A DNA stretch of 64,000 nucleotides from contig JANQQF010000109.1 in NCBI GenBank assembly GCA_028285035.1, forward strand, positions 1 to 64,000, read 5' to 3'. Positions within the stretch are counted from its first letter, which is position 1, and every line of letters begins with the position of its first letter. A program made the translations under genes and the position numbers. Positions 18,401-26,791 of this stretch are shown piece by piece. The DNA comes from Phycisphaerae bacterium (GTDB lineage Bacteria > Chloroflexota > Anaerolineae > 4572-78 > J111). Under the pieces are notes generated by a model. The model made no database searches, was not told where the DNA came from, and saw only the letters and a program-made list of their open reading frames with translations.

Positions 18401-20089
18401 TTAGCCCTCGTCTATGGTGCTAGGGGGAGGGGTTGGCGTAGCTGGTGTATCTGATGTGGGACAAATTCGCAAGCCTGCCCAAGCTGGATTTCCACCGGAA
18501 TTATCTATTTCCAACGACCTTAGTAACCAAGGTGTCGCTTCATCACATTGCGGTGGGTCAAGGTAAGCGTAAGCTAAACCAAGCGTATAATAATATTCAA
18601 TGGGGGCTAATATTTTTTCTTCGAATTGGATATTGATGTTAACTTGCCCATTGGTATCTGGTTTCATAAAGCCAATACTGTCAGTTCGATTGGGCCAAAA
18701 TGTAACTTTAATTTCATAATCTTGCGCCTCAGGCTGCGGCAGATTTTCAAGGGCCAAGGATAAAATACCTGTTGATAAATCGAGAGTGGCAGAACCAGTT
18801 GTTTTGCTGAATGCAGCAGTTGTCGTGAGTGATTGGGTTGAACCGATCAATGGTATCTTATTGTTGATCGAACGCACGATGGCTTGTGAGCAGCTTAATT
18901 CAACCTCAGTAATATCCGATGTTTGATAATTGATTGGCTTCAGGATAGCTGAGTCGCTATTCTGCGAACGATTTGTGACCGCCTTTAACTCGCCACGTAA
19001 TACAGGAATGCTTTCGGAGCCAGTTAAGGTTTCTACTGTTGTATAAATTTCGACTTGACGGACGCGTCTAGCAAACTGGCTTTCAGCAAGCTCAATGGCT
19101 TTGGGGAGTAGGGCGATCGCCTCTTCAAAATTTTGTCGAGTATAATAAACCGTCGCTAAATTCCCCCAAGCACTTGTGCCTCGGCGGCTGCTAATATAGC
19201 CTGCGTCCACACTAAGGCTTTGTTCTAAAGCATCAATTGCTTGAGCATAACTTCCATTTGTATAATAAGTCCATCCCAACCAATTGTACGCGTCTGGATC
19301 AGTTGGATTGAGACGAATCGCTTGTTTGAAATGGGTTTCGGCCATCTCATAGTTACCTAGCCAGTAGTAACTCCGCCCCACATCTACCTGAATTGGACCA
19401 AGCTGAGGCGCGAGACGTCCAGCATTCTTGTAAAACTCGACGGCTTCTGCGTAACGACCTTGAACTTCCAGAGCATAGCCCATATTATGATGGGCATGCA
19501 TGCTTTGATAGTTTGTATCAATGGCTTGCTGAGCGGTGGTTCTGGCTGATAACCACTCACCTTGATCTGCGTAAACTTCGGATAGAAACGCATAACCTTC
19601 GGCATAGGCTGGATCAAGCTCAATCGCACAGGAGCAAGCGTCAAGGGCTTCACCATAACGTGCCTCCCAGTCCAACGCACGACAATAAAGGGCCATATTC
19701 TCTGCACTGGTGGGATTTAGAAGGACAGCTTGTTCAGCCTGCTCCACAGCTCCAGCCGTATCTCTTGTATAAATTAGCAGGCGGGATTGACGAGCATACG
19801 GGACGTCAAGACTTGGGTCAATTTTGATCGCTTTTCCGTAAGAGTCAATTGCTGCCTGAATTTTCCCCTCGGCCAAAAACTGATCAGCATCACCGACATA
19901 AAGGGCTGCTGGACGAGTGGGTGTCGGTGTTGGGCTAAATCGATCAGCCAGGACCGTGGTTTCGACATCAAAATAGCCAATATAAATGCCAACAAAAAGA
20001 GCGAGGACCCCTAAAGAAAATATCAAAACTAGTAATGATATAATTGTGAAAGTTGGACTTCGTTTTTTTTCTTGGGGACGATAGTACAT
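18401..20089 (-). CDS. Membrane-anchored TPR protein
   Basis: The 562-residue protein has a short charged N-terminus, one membrane segment at about residues 14-37, and a Thr/Pro spacer (SPTPTPTRPA). About seven to eight tetratricopeptide repeats follow, up to about residue 300, with recurring forms such as AIDSYGKAIKIDPSLDVPYA and AETHFKQAIRLNPTDPDAYN. After this comes a beta-rich region of unknown fold and a Pro-rich end. TPRs mediate protein-protein contacts, here probably outside the membrane. It is 33 bases upstream of the kinase gene, which also has an external Thr/Pro linker, so the two proteins may form one surface signalling complex (inference). Confidence 0.75.
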   Translation of the reverse strand: MYYRPQEKKRSPTFTIISLLVLIFSLGVLALFVGIYIGYFDVETTVLADRFSPTPTPTRPAALYVGDADQFLAEGKIQAAIDSYGKAIKIDPSLDVPYARQSRLLIYTRDTAGAVEQAEQAVLLNPTSAENMALYCRALDWEARYGEALDACSCAIELDPAYAEGYAFLSEVYADQGEWLSARTTAQQAIDTNYQSMHAHHNMGYALEVQGRYAEAVEFYKNAGRLAPQLGPIQVDVGRSYYWLGNYEMAETHFKQAIRLNPTDPDAYNWLGWTYYTNGSYAQAIDALEQSLSVDAGYISSRRGTSAWGNLATVYYTRQNFEEAIALLPKAIELAESQFARRVRQVEIYTTVETLTGSESIPVLRGELKAVTNRSQNSDSAILKPINYQTSDITEVELSCSQAIVRSINNKIPLIGSTQSLTTTAAFSKTTGSATLDLSTGILSLALENLPQPEAQDYEIKVTFWPNRTDSIGFMKPDTNGQVNINIQFEEKILAPIEYYYTLGLAYAYLDPPQCDEATPWLLRSLEIDNSGGNPAWAGLRICPTSDTPATPTPPPSTIDEG

Positions 20090-20116
20090 AACTTAAGATC
20101 AAGACCTTGGCCTTGA

Positions 20117-21904
20117 TTACAATAAAACTCCCTGAGCCGTTTCAGGAGTTGAGCCATTTTTCTCCTGATGAGCAGAAGCCTCTTCTAAAATTTCGCGAGC
20201 ACTTTGGCGAGTACTTTCGCTAAGATTACCCAACATTTGCGCTAATTCATCAACCCGTGCTTCATTTTGTAATTGTTCTACTAGCGTTTGCGTGCGATTA
20301 CCTTCAACGTGTTTACGGACATGGTAGTGAAGATCAGCATAGCCAGCGATTTGTGGTAAGTGTGTAATGCATAATACCTGATGATTAGCTTTATCGCTCA
20401 AGCCGAGTAATTTTCGACCAACGACACTGCCAACCCGACCCCCAATGCCTTGATCAATCTCATCAAAAATGAGGGTTGGTGTTTCATCAGCCAAGGCTAA
20501 TACGGTCTTTAAGCCAAGCATCAATCGGCTAGCTTCCCCCCCAGAGGCAACTTTGACTAGGGGTTTGAAGGGCTCACCTGGATTAGTTGCAATGAGAAAC
20601 TCGACTTGGTCGATGCCTCGTTCGTCAAAACTTACCGAACGCATCTCATCTGTGTCGCCATCAACATAAACACCTGCTGGATCGTTTTCCCATTTCATAT
20701 CGACCTTGAAATCGGCCTTTTCCATTCCTAAATCACTGAGCTGATTGACAACGCCTTCGGCTAAAGTACCTGCCGCAATTTTACGAATGCGTGATATTTC
20801 AAGCGCCATTTGACCGATTTTGTGGCGTAACTCTTCCTCCTCAGCTCGTAAGCTTTCGATACGTTCCTCGCTGTGACTGATGTCATTTAACTCGGTCGCA
20901 GCACGTTCTCCAAAAGCAATGACCTCTGCAACACTATCGCCATACTTTCGTTTGAGATTGAAGATTAAGGTTAAACGTTCTTCTACGTCTTGTAACCGAA
21001 CTGGATCAAATTCGACACTGTCTGTGTAATCACGAAGCGTTTCAGCTAAATCTTCGAGTTGATAAGACAAGTCATTGATTTGCTGCTGCTGTTCATTTAA
21101 GGACTCGTCGAGTTTTACTAGATTGGCAATTAAGCGGGCTGCCTGTCCCAGCATATCTACTGTAGATGGCTGCTCATCACTACTCTCAACCAGTAGACGA
21201 TGTGCTTCCCCAGCCAACTTATTGAGCTGTTCTGCATTTGCCAAGCGTGTCCGTTCTTGGTTCAACTCAGCCTCTTCGCCAGGAGACAAATCAGCCGCTT
21301 GAATTTCATCAACCTGAAATGTAAGTTGATCCATTCGTTGGGCCAAATGTTGTTCATCACGAAGCAACTCTGCCAGATTAGCTCGTACTTGATATAGGCG
21401 TTGTACTTCTACGGCCAATTCTTCTTGTTGCTTCTCTAAGCCTGCAAAACGGTCTAACAGGCGAAGGTGATGGCGAACCTGCATTAAACTTAGATTGTCG
21501 TGTTGCCCATGGATGTCAACTAGGGGCTGGGACACTTCTTTGAGGACACTCAAGCTGACCGTGCTCCCATTCACGCGACAGAAATTTCGCCCTGTGCTTC
21601 GTAACTCACGGCCCAAAACAATATACTCTGGCGCCTCCCCTTCCAAGCCTTCTCGCTCCAAAATAGGATTGATAATCGCTTGTAAAGGTTTGGTTAGCTG
21701 AAAGACACCCTCAACCCGCGCTCGGTCCGTGCCTGTTCGGGTGAGTGTTGTATCTGCCCGCCCGCCTAGAAGCATTGTGACCGCATCGATGATGATTGAT
21801 TTTCCTGCCCCTGTTTCACCTGTAAGGGCGTTAAATCCTGGGGCAAATTGAAGATTTAGTTGATCTATGATCGCAAAATTGGCAATATTTAATTCAACCA
21901 ACAT
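20117..21904 (-). CDS. recN: DNA repair protein RecN
   Basis: The 595-residue SMC-like ATPase has the Walker A GETGAGKSIIID (about 30-41), long central coiled-coil segments (about 160-370), the ABC-type signature VASGGEASRLMLGLK, and Walker B TLIFDEIDQGIGG. RecN acts in double-strand-break repair with RecA. Length is normal (about 550-570 in many species). It ends 27 bases upstream of the TPR gene start and may be co-transcribed with it. No SOS-type operator is obvious upstream. Confidence 0.94.
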   Translation of the reverse strand: MLVELNIANFAIIDQLNLQFAPGFNALTGETGAGKSIIIDAVTMLLGGRADTTLTRTGTDRARVEGVFQLTKPLQAIINPILEREGLEGEAPEYIVLGRELRSTGRNFCRVNGSTVSLSVLKEVSQPLVDIHGQHDNLSLMQVRHHLRLLDRFAGLEKQQEELAVEVQRLYQVRANLAELLRDEQHLAQRMDQLTFQVDEIQAADLSPGEEAELNQERTRLANAEQLNKLAGEAHRLLVESSDEQPSTVDMLGQAARLIANLVKLDESLNEQQQQINDLSYQLEDLAETLRDYTDSVEFDPVRLQDVEERLTLIFNLKRKYGDSVAEVIAFGERAATELNDISHSEERIESLRAEEEELRHKIGQMALEISRIRKIAAGTLAEGVVNQLSDLGMEKADFKVDMKWENDPAGVYVDGDTDEMRSVSFDERGIDQVEFLIATNPGEPFKPLVKVASGGEASRLMLGLKTVLALADETPTLIFDEIDQGIGGRVGSVVGRKLLGLSDKANHQVLCITHLPQIAGYADLHYHVRKHVEGNRTQTLVEQLQNEARVDELAQMLGNLSESTRQSAREILEEASAHQEKNGSTPETAQGVLL

Positions 21905-22091
21905 GTGTATATATCCGTGTTATCTAGCTAATGATGAGTAGCCAAATTATCGATAATAAGTATAGATAAAGCCTGTAACTTTTACCAACTGTCAGTATAG
22001 CACGGACGTTCAACCTTCGTCAAACGATGATTTCAAAAGAAGATGTGTTCTAATTCCTGTGACATATCTATAAAAATCTTACATTCAGGAG

Positions 22092-22160
22092 TTGGTCAGG
22101 CCTCTTGGCTTTGGTATAATGAACATACTAACAATCGTTTCGTATAAACTCTACGAAACG
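22092..22160 (+). promoter_or_regulatory. Promoter with inverted repeat at the transcript start
   Basis: TTGGTC (22092-22097), 17 bases, then a perfect TATAAT (22115-22120) make a good promoter for the DUF4126 gene. A nine-base perfect inverted repeat, CGTTTCGTA (22136-22144) / TACGAAACG (22152-22160), begins about nine bases after the expected start and could be an operator or a leader hairpin. The rest of the 341-base gap (21905-22245) shows no gene. Confidence 0.55.
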
Positions 22161-22245
22161 GAAAATGAATGCGTGACGTCTTGGATGTAATGGTGTCTTT
22201 ATATATGGAAACAGGTGAAACTAGTGTTGTACAGGAGGTTTTATT

Positions 22246-22818
22246 ATGATTGATGCATTTATGAATATTTCATCGGCGTTTGGTTTGTCAGCTTCAGCAG
22301 GGTTGAATGCTTATTTACCGTTGCTTGTTGTCGCGCTGACTGCCAGATTTACCAATTTGGTCCAACTGAATGAGCCTTGGAATGTATTGACGAGTTGGTG
22401 GGTGATTGGTGCCTTGGCCGTTTTATTGCTCATTGAACTGACTGTTGATAAAATTCCAGGTGTTGATACGGTCAATGATGCGATACAAACGCTGGGACGT
22501 CCAGCGGCTGGCGCTGTTCTTTTTGCCGCAAACTCTGGTGCTGTAGGTGAACTCAATCCGGCGTTGGCCTTGATTGCGGGGCTATTGCTGGCTGGTGGTG
22601 TTCACACAGCCAAATCCGTAGCCCGCCCAATGGTTACTGCAACGACTGGTGGGATGGGGAACTGGGCTGTAAGTATCATTGAAGATACCTTGGCCTTGAT
22701 TGCTGCAGTTTTGGCTATTTTACTGCCAGTGTTTATTGCTTTGGTCTTCCTTTTTGTTCTGTTAATCTTTAGTTGGTGGTGGATCCGCCGACGTCGATCA
22801 CAAGCCTTGGCGTCATAA
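22246..22818 (+). CDS. DUF4126 membrane protein
   Basis: The 190-residue protein has about five membrane segments and the N-terminal SAFGLSASAGLNAYLPL typical of DUF4126, with GRPAAGAVLFAA and GGVHTAKS further on. It ends in a basic tail RRRRSQALAS. The function of the family is not established. The start is secure, with AGGAGG eight bases before the ATG. It is preceded by a good promoter and a nine-base inverted repeat. Confidence 0.8.
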   Translation: MIDAFMNISSAFGLSASAGLNAYLPLLVVALTARFTNLVQLNEPWNVLTSWWVIGALAVLLLIELTVDKIPGVDTVNDAIQTLGRPAAGAVLFAANSGAVGELNPALALIAGLLLAGGVHTAKSVARPMVTATTGGMGNWAVSIIEDTLALIAAVLAILLPVFIALVFLFVLLIFSWWWIRRRRSQALAS

Positions 22819-22881
22819 GGTAGAGTCTAAAACACATACCACTGTTTGACCTTACAAAAAATCAATATAAACTCGCGTTGT

Positions 22882-22935
22882 GGGGAGCAGTACAATTTAT
22901 AAATCAGATTGTATTCTCCCCATATTTATTTTCTT
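22882..22935 (+). promoter_or_regulatory. Interrupted palindrome before the DinB gene
   Basis: GGGGAG (22882-22887) and ACAAT (22892-22896) pair with ATTGT (22908-22912) and CTCCCC (22916-22921), giving a two-part hairpin followed by ATATTTATTTTCTT. It reads as an intrinsic terminator for the DUF4126 gene. It also contains TTTATAAAT in its loop and could overlap the promoter of the next gene. Confidence 0.45.
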
Positions 22936-23445
22936 ATGACACAATCAACCATTCCTGAGATCCGAAAAAAATTATCTGAAAGCCGGGAACAAACGTTGTC
23001 GCGTATCAAATCAGTTGATGAGGCTGGGGCTACCTATCGTATTCGCCCAGATGCGTGGAGCATTAAAGATCACATCGCTCATCTTGCGGCAGTGGAAGAT
23101 TCGGTTGTTCATTTTGCTCATCGGATTCTAAATGAAGAATGTCCAGTATCGCCGCTTTGTAATGATAAGGCTTTTAGCCAAGAAGCCTGGAATCAACGAA
23201 CTGTGTCTGAGCGCGCAGCCTCTTCTTGGTTTGACCTGTGCCAAACCTTGATGGACACGCGGCAATCTTTATTTGAAATTTTAGAGCGCATTACCGATGA
23301 ATCTCTCAATCGGATTGGCTCACATCCGGTGTGGGGAGAACCTGTTACATTAGAAAGCGTGTTGCGGGTGCCATATCGACATGAACGGGCACATCGTGAC
23401 GAAATTGCGGCTCTATCAGATATGCAAGCAAGATTGTTAGACTGA
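22936..23445 (+). CDS. DinB/YfiT-like metal-dependent protein
   Basis: The 169-residue protein matches the DinB_2/DfsB-type four-helix fold. It has WSIKDHIAHLAAVEDSV, with the first metal-binding His, and YRHERAHRDEI near the end, with the closing His residues. Such proteins are thiol-dependent transferases or hydrolases; the substrate is unknown. The open frame begins with TTG nine codons earlier, but the ATG at 22936 is more likely. No ribosome binding site is visible for either, so the start is uncertain. It is followed by glgP after 48 bases. Confidence 0.72.
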   Translation: MTQSTIPEIRKKLSESREQTLSRIKSVDEAGATYRIRPDAWSIKDHIAHLAAVEDSVVHFAHRILNEECPVSPLCNDKAFSQEAWNQRTVSERAASSWFDLCQTLMDTRQSLFEILERITDESLNRIGSHPVWGEPVTLESVLRVPYRHERAHRDEIAALSDMQARLLD

Positions 23446-23493
23446 AATGTTGTATGTGAGTCAATTAATAACAATTTAGGAGAAAGATGTAAC

Positions 23494-25644
23494 ATGAAAC
23501 CGATAGGATTTACAACCTTACCAGACCGTATCGCTCGGCTGGCTGATGTTGCTTACAACTTATGGTGGACTTGGCACCCTGAAGCACAAGATTTATTCCA
23601 CCGTATTGATGCTGATTTATGGGAACATATTTATCATAACCCAGTCCTCTTTTTGCGAGAGGTTCGGCAGTCTGCTCTGGAAACCGCTGCCAATGACTCA
23701 GATTTTATTCGCGCCTATCATTCTGTTCTCAGCGGCTTTGATGAATATCAGGTCTTTGACAAAACTTGGTTTGCTGAAACATACGGTGATAAACGAGATA
23801 AAGCGATCGCTTACTTCTCAGCTGAATTTGGACTGCATGAGTGTCTCCCGATTTACTCTGGTGGTTTAGGGGTGCTTTCTGGGGATCATACAAAAGAGGC
23901 CAGTGACCTAGGCCTCCCGTTCATTGGCGTTGGCTTTTTATATCCGCAAGGTTATTTCCGACAGGTTATCACGCCCAATGGTGATCAAGAGGCGATCTAT
24001 GTAAAAGTTCGGTTTGGTGAGGTCCCAGCTCAACCCGCATTTACCCCTGACGGCCGAGAAGTTGTTGTTGCGGTCGACTTACCGGCTCGTAACAATCTGC
24101 CTGATCGCCAAGTTTATGCCAAAGTGTACAAAATTCAGGTTGGGATTGTCCCGCTGTATTTGATGGATACAGATATTCATCCCAACGCCCCAGAGGACCG
24201 AGAGCTATCAGCCCGTCTGTATGGCGGTGATCAGGAAATGCGATTGGCCCAGGAGATGGTTTTAGGTATTGGTGGGGTGCGAGCCTTGCGAACGATGGGC
24301 ATTGAACCGGCTGTTTTTCATATGAATGAAGGACACTCCGCCTTCTTGGTTTTAGAACGCGCTAAAGAGCTCGTCGAAGCCGGGATGAGCTTTGAGGATG
24401 CGAAAGACGTGATTCGCAAGTCATCTGTCTTCACCACGCATACGCCCGTTCCCGCTGGACACGATGCCTTCCCCTTCCATATGATGGATCGCTATTTCCC
24501 AGATTGGCATACAAAATTGAACATTACCCGTGAAGAATTCCTCAACTTGGCGCGTCAGGACCAGTCTTGGGGGCCGACCTTTAGTATGACCGTCTTGGCC
24601 CTCAAATTAGCAGGAAGGCACAACGGGGTTAGCAAGCTGCACGGCGAGGTTTCTCGCAAGATGTGGAGCTGGCTCTGGCCCGATAAAAGTGAAAAGGAAA
24701 CGCCGATCACCTATGTTACCAACGGAATTCATACCGAAACTTGGCTAGCACCTGAGTTAAAAGCGTTTTATGATGAATATCTTGGGAAAAACTGGACGTT
24801 GCGTATTGATGACCAGGCGATGTGGGATAGCATCGAACAAGTACCCGATGAAAAGTTGTGGGAAGTGATGAATGTGCTGCGGGCTAAGTTAGTAGAGTTT
24901 GTGCGGATGCGAACACGCAAGCGATTGATGCGATTGGGGCGAAATGAGGATGAAATGCAGGCGACGTCAGGGCTACTCAATCCCAATGCCTTGACCATCG
25001 GATTTGCTAGACGTTTCGCTACCTACAAACGCGCCACGCTAATTTTCCACGACACCGAACGCTTAAAGCGGATTGTCCACGGTGCTGGGACGCGGCCAGT
25101 ACAATTCGTTTTTGCTGGAAAAGCACACCCTGCCGATGAGCCAGGCAAGAACTTTATTCGAGAAGTTTACCACCGTTCGCACGAAGCCGGCTTGGCTGGC
25201 CATCTGGTCTTCATTGAAGATTACGATATGAATGTGGCTCGTCATATGGTGGCTGGGGTTGATGTGTGGCTAAACACCCCTCGTCGACCAATGGAAGCCA
25301 GTGGAACTAGTGGGCAAAAGGCTGGGTTGAATGGCAGTCCAAACCTATCCATTTTAGATGGCTGGTGGGCTGAAGGGTATAACGGCAAAAATGGCTGGGC
25401 CATTGGTGATCCGAATTCAGAAAATGTGGATGAGGCCGCTGAAAATCATGTCGATGCCACCTCGATTTATGATCTTCTAGAGACAGAGGTTGTTCCTGCG
25501 TTTTACGAGCGAGACGCACGTGGTCTGCCGCCACAATGGCTAAAAATCATCAGAGCGTCAATTAGTAGTGTGGCCCCACAATTTAGTATGACTCGTATGA
25601 TCAAGGATTACACAAACGATTTATATGTGCCGTCGATGGACTAA
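23494..25644 (+). CDS. glgP: Alpha-glucan phosphorylase
   Basis: The 716-residue enzyme degrades glycogen-type glucans to glucose 1-phosphate. The N-terminus (LPDRIARLADVAYNLWWTWHP) and FSAEFGLHECLPIYSGGLG mark the short alpha-glucan phosphorylase branch. The pyridoxal-phosphate lysine is Lys609 in EASGTSGQKAGLNG, and HMNEGHSAFL is the conserved glucan-site segment. AGGAGAAAG precedes the ATG. No other glycogen gene is adjacent. Confidence 0.93.
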   Translation: MKPIGFTTLPDRIARLADVAYNLWWTWHPEAQDLFHRIDADLWEHIYHNPVLFLREVRQSALETAANDSDFIRAYHSVLSGFDEYQVFDKTWFAETYGDKRDKAIAYFSAEFGLHECLPIYSGGLGVLSGDHTKEASDLGLPFIGVGFLYPQGYFRQVITPNGDQEAIYVKVRFGEVPAQPAFTPDGREVVVAVDLPARNNLPDRQVYAKVYKIQVGIVPLYLMDTDIHPNAPEDRELSARLYGGDQEMRLAQEMVLGIGGVRALRTMGIEPAVFHMNEGHSAFLVLERAKELVEAGMSFEDAKDVIRKSSVFTTHTPVPAGHDAFPFHMMDRYFPDWHTKLNITREEFLNLARQDQSWGPTFSMTVLALKLAGRHNGVSKLHGEVSRKMWSWLWPDKSEKETPITYVTNGIHTETWLAPELKAFYDEYLGKNWTLRIDDQAMWDSIEQVPDEKLWEVMNVLRAKLVEFVRMRTRKRLMRLGRNEDEMQATSGLLNPNALTIGFARRFATYKRATLIFHDTERLKRIVHGAGTRPVQFVFAGKAHPADEPGKNFIREVYHRSHEAGLAGHLVFIEDYDMNVARHMVAGVDVWLNTPRRPMEASGTSGQKAGLNGSPNLSILDGWWAEGYNGKNGWAIGDPNSENVDEAAENHVDATSIYDLLETEVVPAFYERDARGLPPQWLKIIRASISSVAPQFSMTRMIKDYTNDLYVPSMD

Positions 25645-25647
25645 GGC

Positions 25648-26097
25648 TTAGAGCGTTGCTGTATCCAAAATAATGGTCACCGGGCCATCATTTTCAATGC
25701 TGACCAGCATATTCGCGCCAAAGATACCTTTCGCCACTTTTTGAATGCCGAGTTGTTTTAGATGGTCGGCAAATTGATCGACAAGCGGCGCAGCAATATC
25801 AGGGGGGGCTGCTCCAGTAAAGCTGGGGCGGCGCCCTCTTTTTGCATCGGCGAACAGGGTGAATTGAGAGATGACTAAAATTTCAGCGCCAATATCCAGG
25901 GCGGATAAGTTCATCTTCCCGTTCTCATCTTCAAATATGCGGAGATGAACTGTTTTCTCCGCTAATTTTTTGACCTCAGGCTGTCCATCCTCGTGGGTGA
26001 CACCTAATAAAATAACATATCCTTTTTGTATTTCACCAACGATTTCATCCTCAACAATTACACTCCCCCGTTTTACCCGTTGTATGACAGCTTTCAC
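25648..26097 (-). CDS. dtd: D-aminoacyl-tRNA deacylase
   Basis: The 149-residue enzyme removes D-amino acids (and glycine) from mischarged tRNA. It contains the conserved opening MKAVIQRV, the catalytic-site motif SQFTLFAD, and the C-terminal VSIENDGPVT with the Gly-Pro that reads chirality. Length is normal. It runs opposite to its neighbours, ending three bases from the glgP stop, with no terminator between them. Confidence 0.95.
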   Translation of the reverse strand: MKAVIQRVKRGSVIVEDEIVGEIQKGYVILLGVTHEDGQPEVKKLAEKTVHLRIFEDENGKMNLSALDIGAEILVISQFTLFADAKRGRRPSFTGAAPPDIAAPLVDQFADHLKQLGIQKVAKGIFGANMLVSIENDGPVTIILDTATL

Positions 26098-26195
26098 AAA
26101 AATTTCCTCCAGAGTTGATGTCCAGCATTATAAACAGGCCCCTAAATTTTAACAACGGTCTTGAATCTTTGTCAGATGTGGGTATCATGATTTTT

Positions 26196-26219
26196 GTGGT
26201 TCTGCCGATTAAGAACCAC
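26196..26219. repeat. Inverted repeat in a divergent promoter region
   Basis: GTGGTTCT (26196-26203) and AGAACCAC (26212-26219) are a perfect eight-base inverted repeat with an eight-base loop, between the divergent dtd and SRPBCC genes. There is no T tract, so an operator or leader hairpin is more likely than a terminator. Confidence 0.4.
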
Positions 26220-26256
26220 TTACCCCTAATCACTTATTACAACAAGAGGTATTTTT

Positions 26257-26742
26257 ATGGGACACGTAACCTACAGTGAAACAATCAACGCCACCCCAGA
26301 ACAGCTTTGGTCAATTATTTCTAATGTCACCCGTCTACCGGAATGGGCCTATACCGAAGGTCGTTATCCTTATCCCGTGGAAGCAAAATATGGTAATGAT
26401 CAAACTGAGGGTGTAGGCACTTTGTGGATTGGCACGTCTGGCGATGGACAAACTGCTACTCAAAAAATAACAGCCTGGGAGCCATCTCAGAAATTGGTTT
26501 ATGAGTTGGTTGAAATTGAGAATGCTCCTTTGGGAATGACTCAAGTCAATACCTTTGAGTTGAAGGAAAAAAGTAATGGTACTGAAATCACTTGGAGTGT
26601 GGATTGGTCCATTACCAGCGGTTTTTCTCTCAACTCATTATTGGTCCGCTTTACAGCTGATGGTGCATTTGAGGAGATGATTGCTGGTTCACTTGAGAAT
26701 TTGAAGGAATTAGTCGAGAAAGAAATCACCTCCGCAACATAA
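26257..26742 (+). CDS. SRPBCC-fold (polyketide cyclase/START-like) protein
   Basis: The 161-residue protein has the START-like pattern: an opening strand SETINATPEQLWSIISNVTRLPEW, a run of strands ending in TEITWSVDW, and a closing helix EEMIAGSLENLKELVEKE. Such folds bind a hydrophobic ligand; none can be named. AAGAGG lies eight bases before the ATG. It is followed by the membrane protein gene after 49 bases. Confidence 0.8.
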   Translation: MGHVTYSETINATPEQLWSIISNVTRLPEWAYTEGRYPYPVEAKYGNDQTEGVGTLWIGTSGDGQTATQKITAWEPSQKLVYELVEIENAPLGMTQVNTFELKEKSNGTEITWSVDWSITSGFSLNSLLVRFTADGAFEEMIAGSLENLKELVEKEITSAT

Positions 26743-26791
26743 GTATCGTCTTGATTGCCTCTAGCCTGACACGTGGCTATAATCCTAGCCC

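Noticed and set aside
19393..19827. 144-codon open frame opposite the TPR gene
   Set aside because: It lies entirely within a well-supported TPR coding region, has no ribosome binding site and a biased composition typical of antisense shadow frames.
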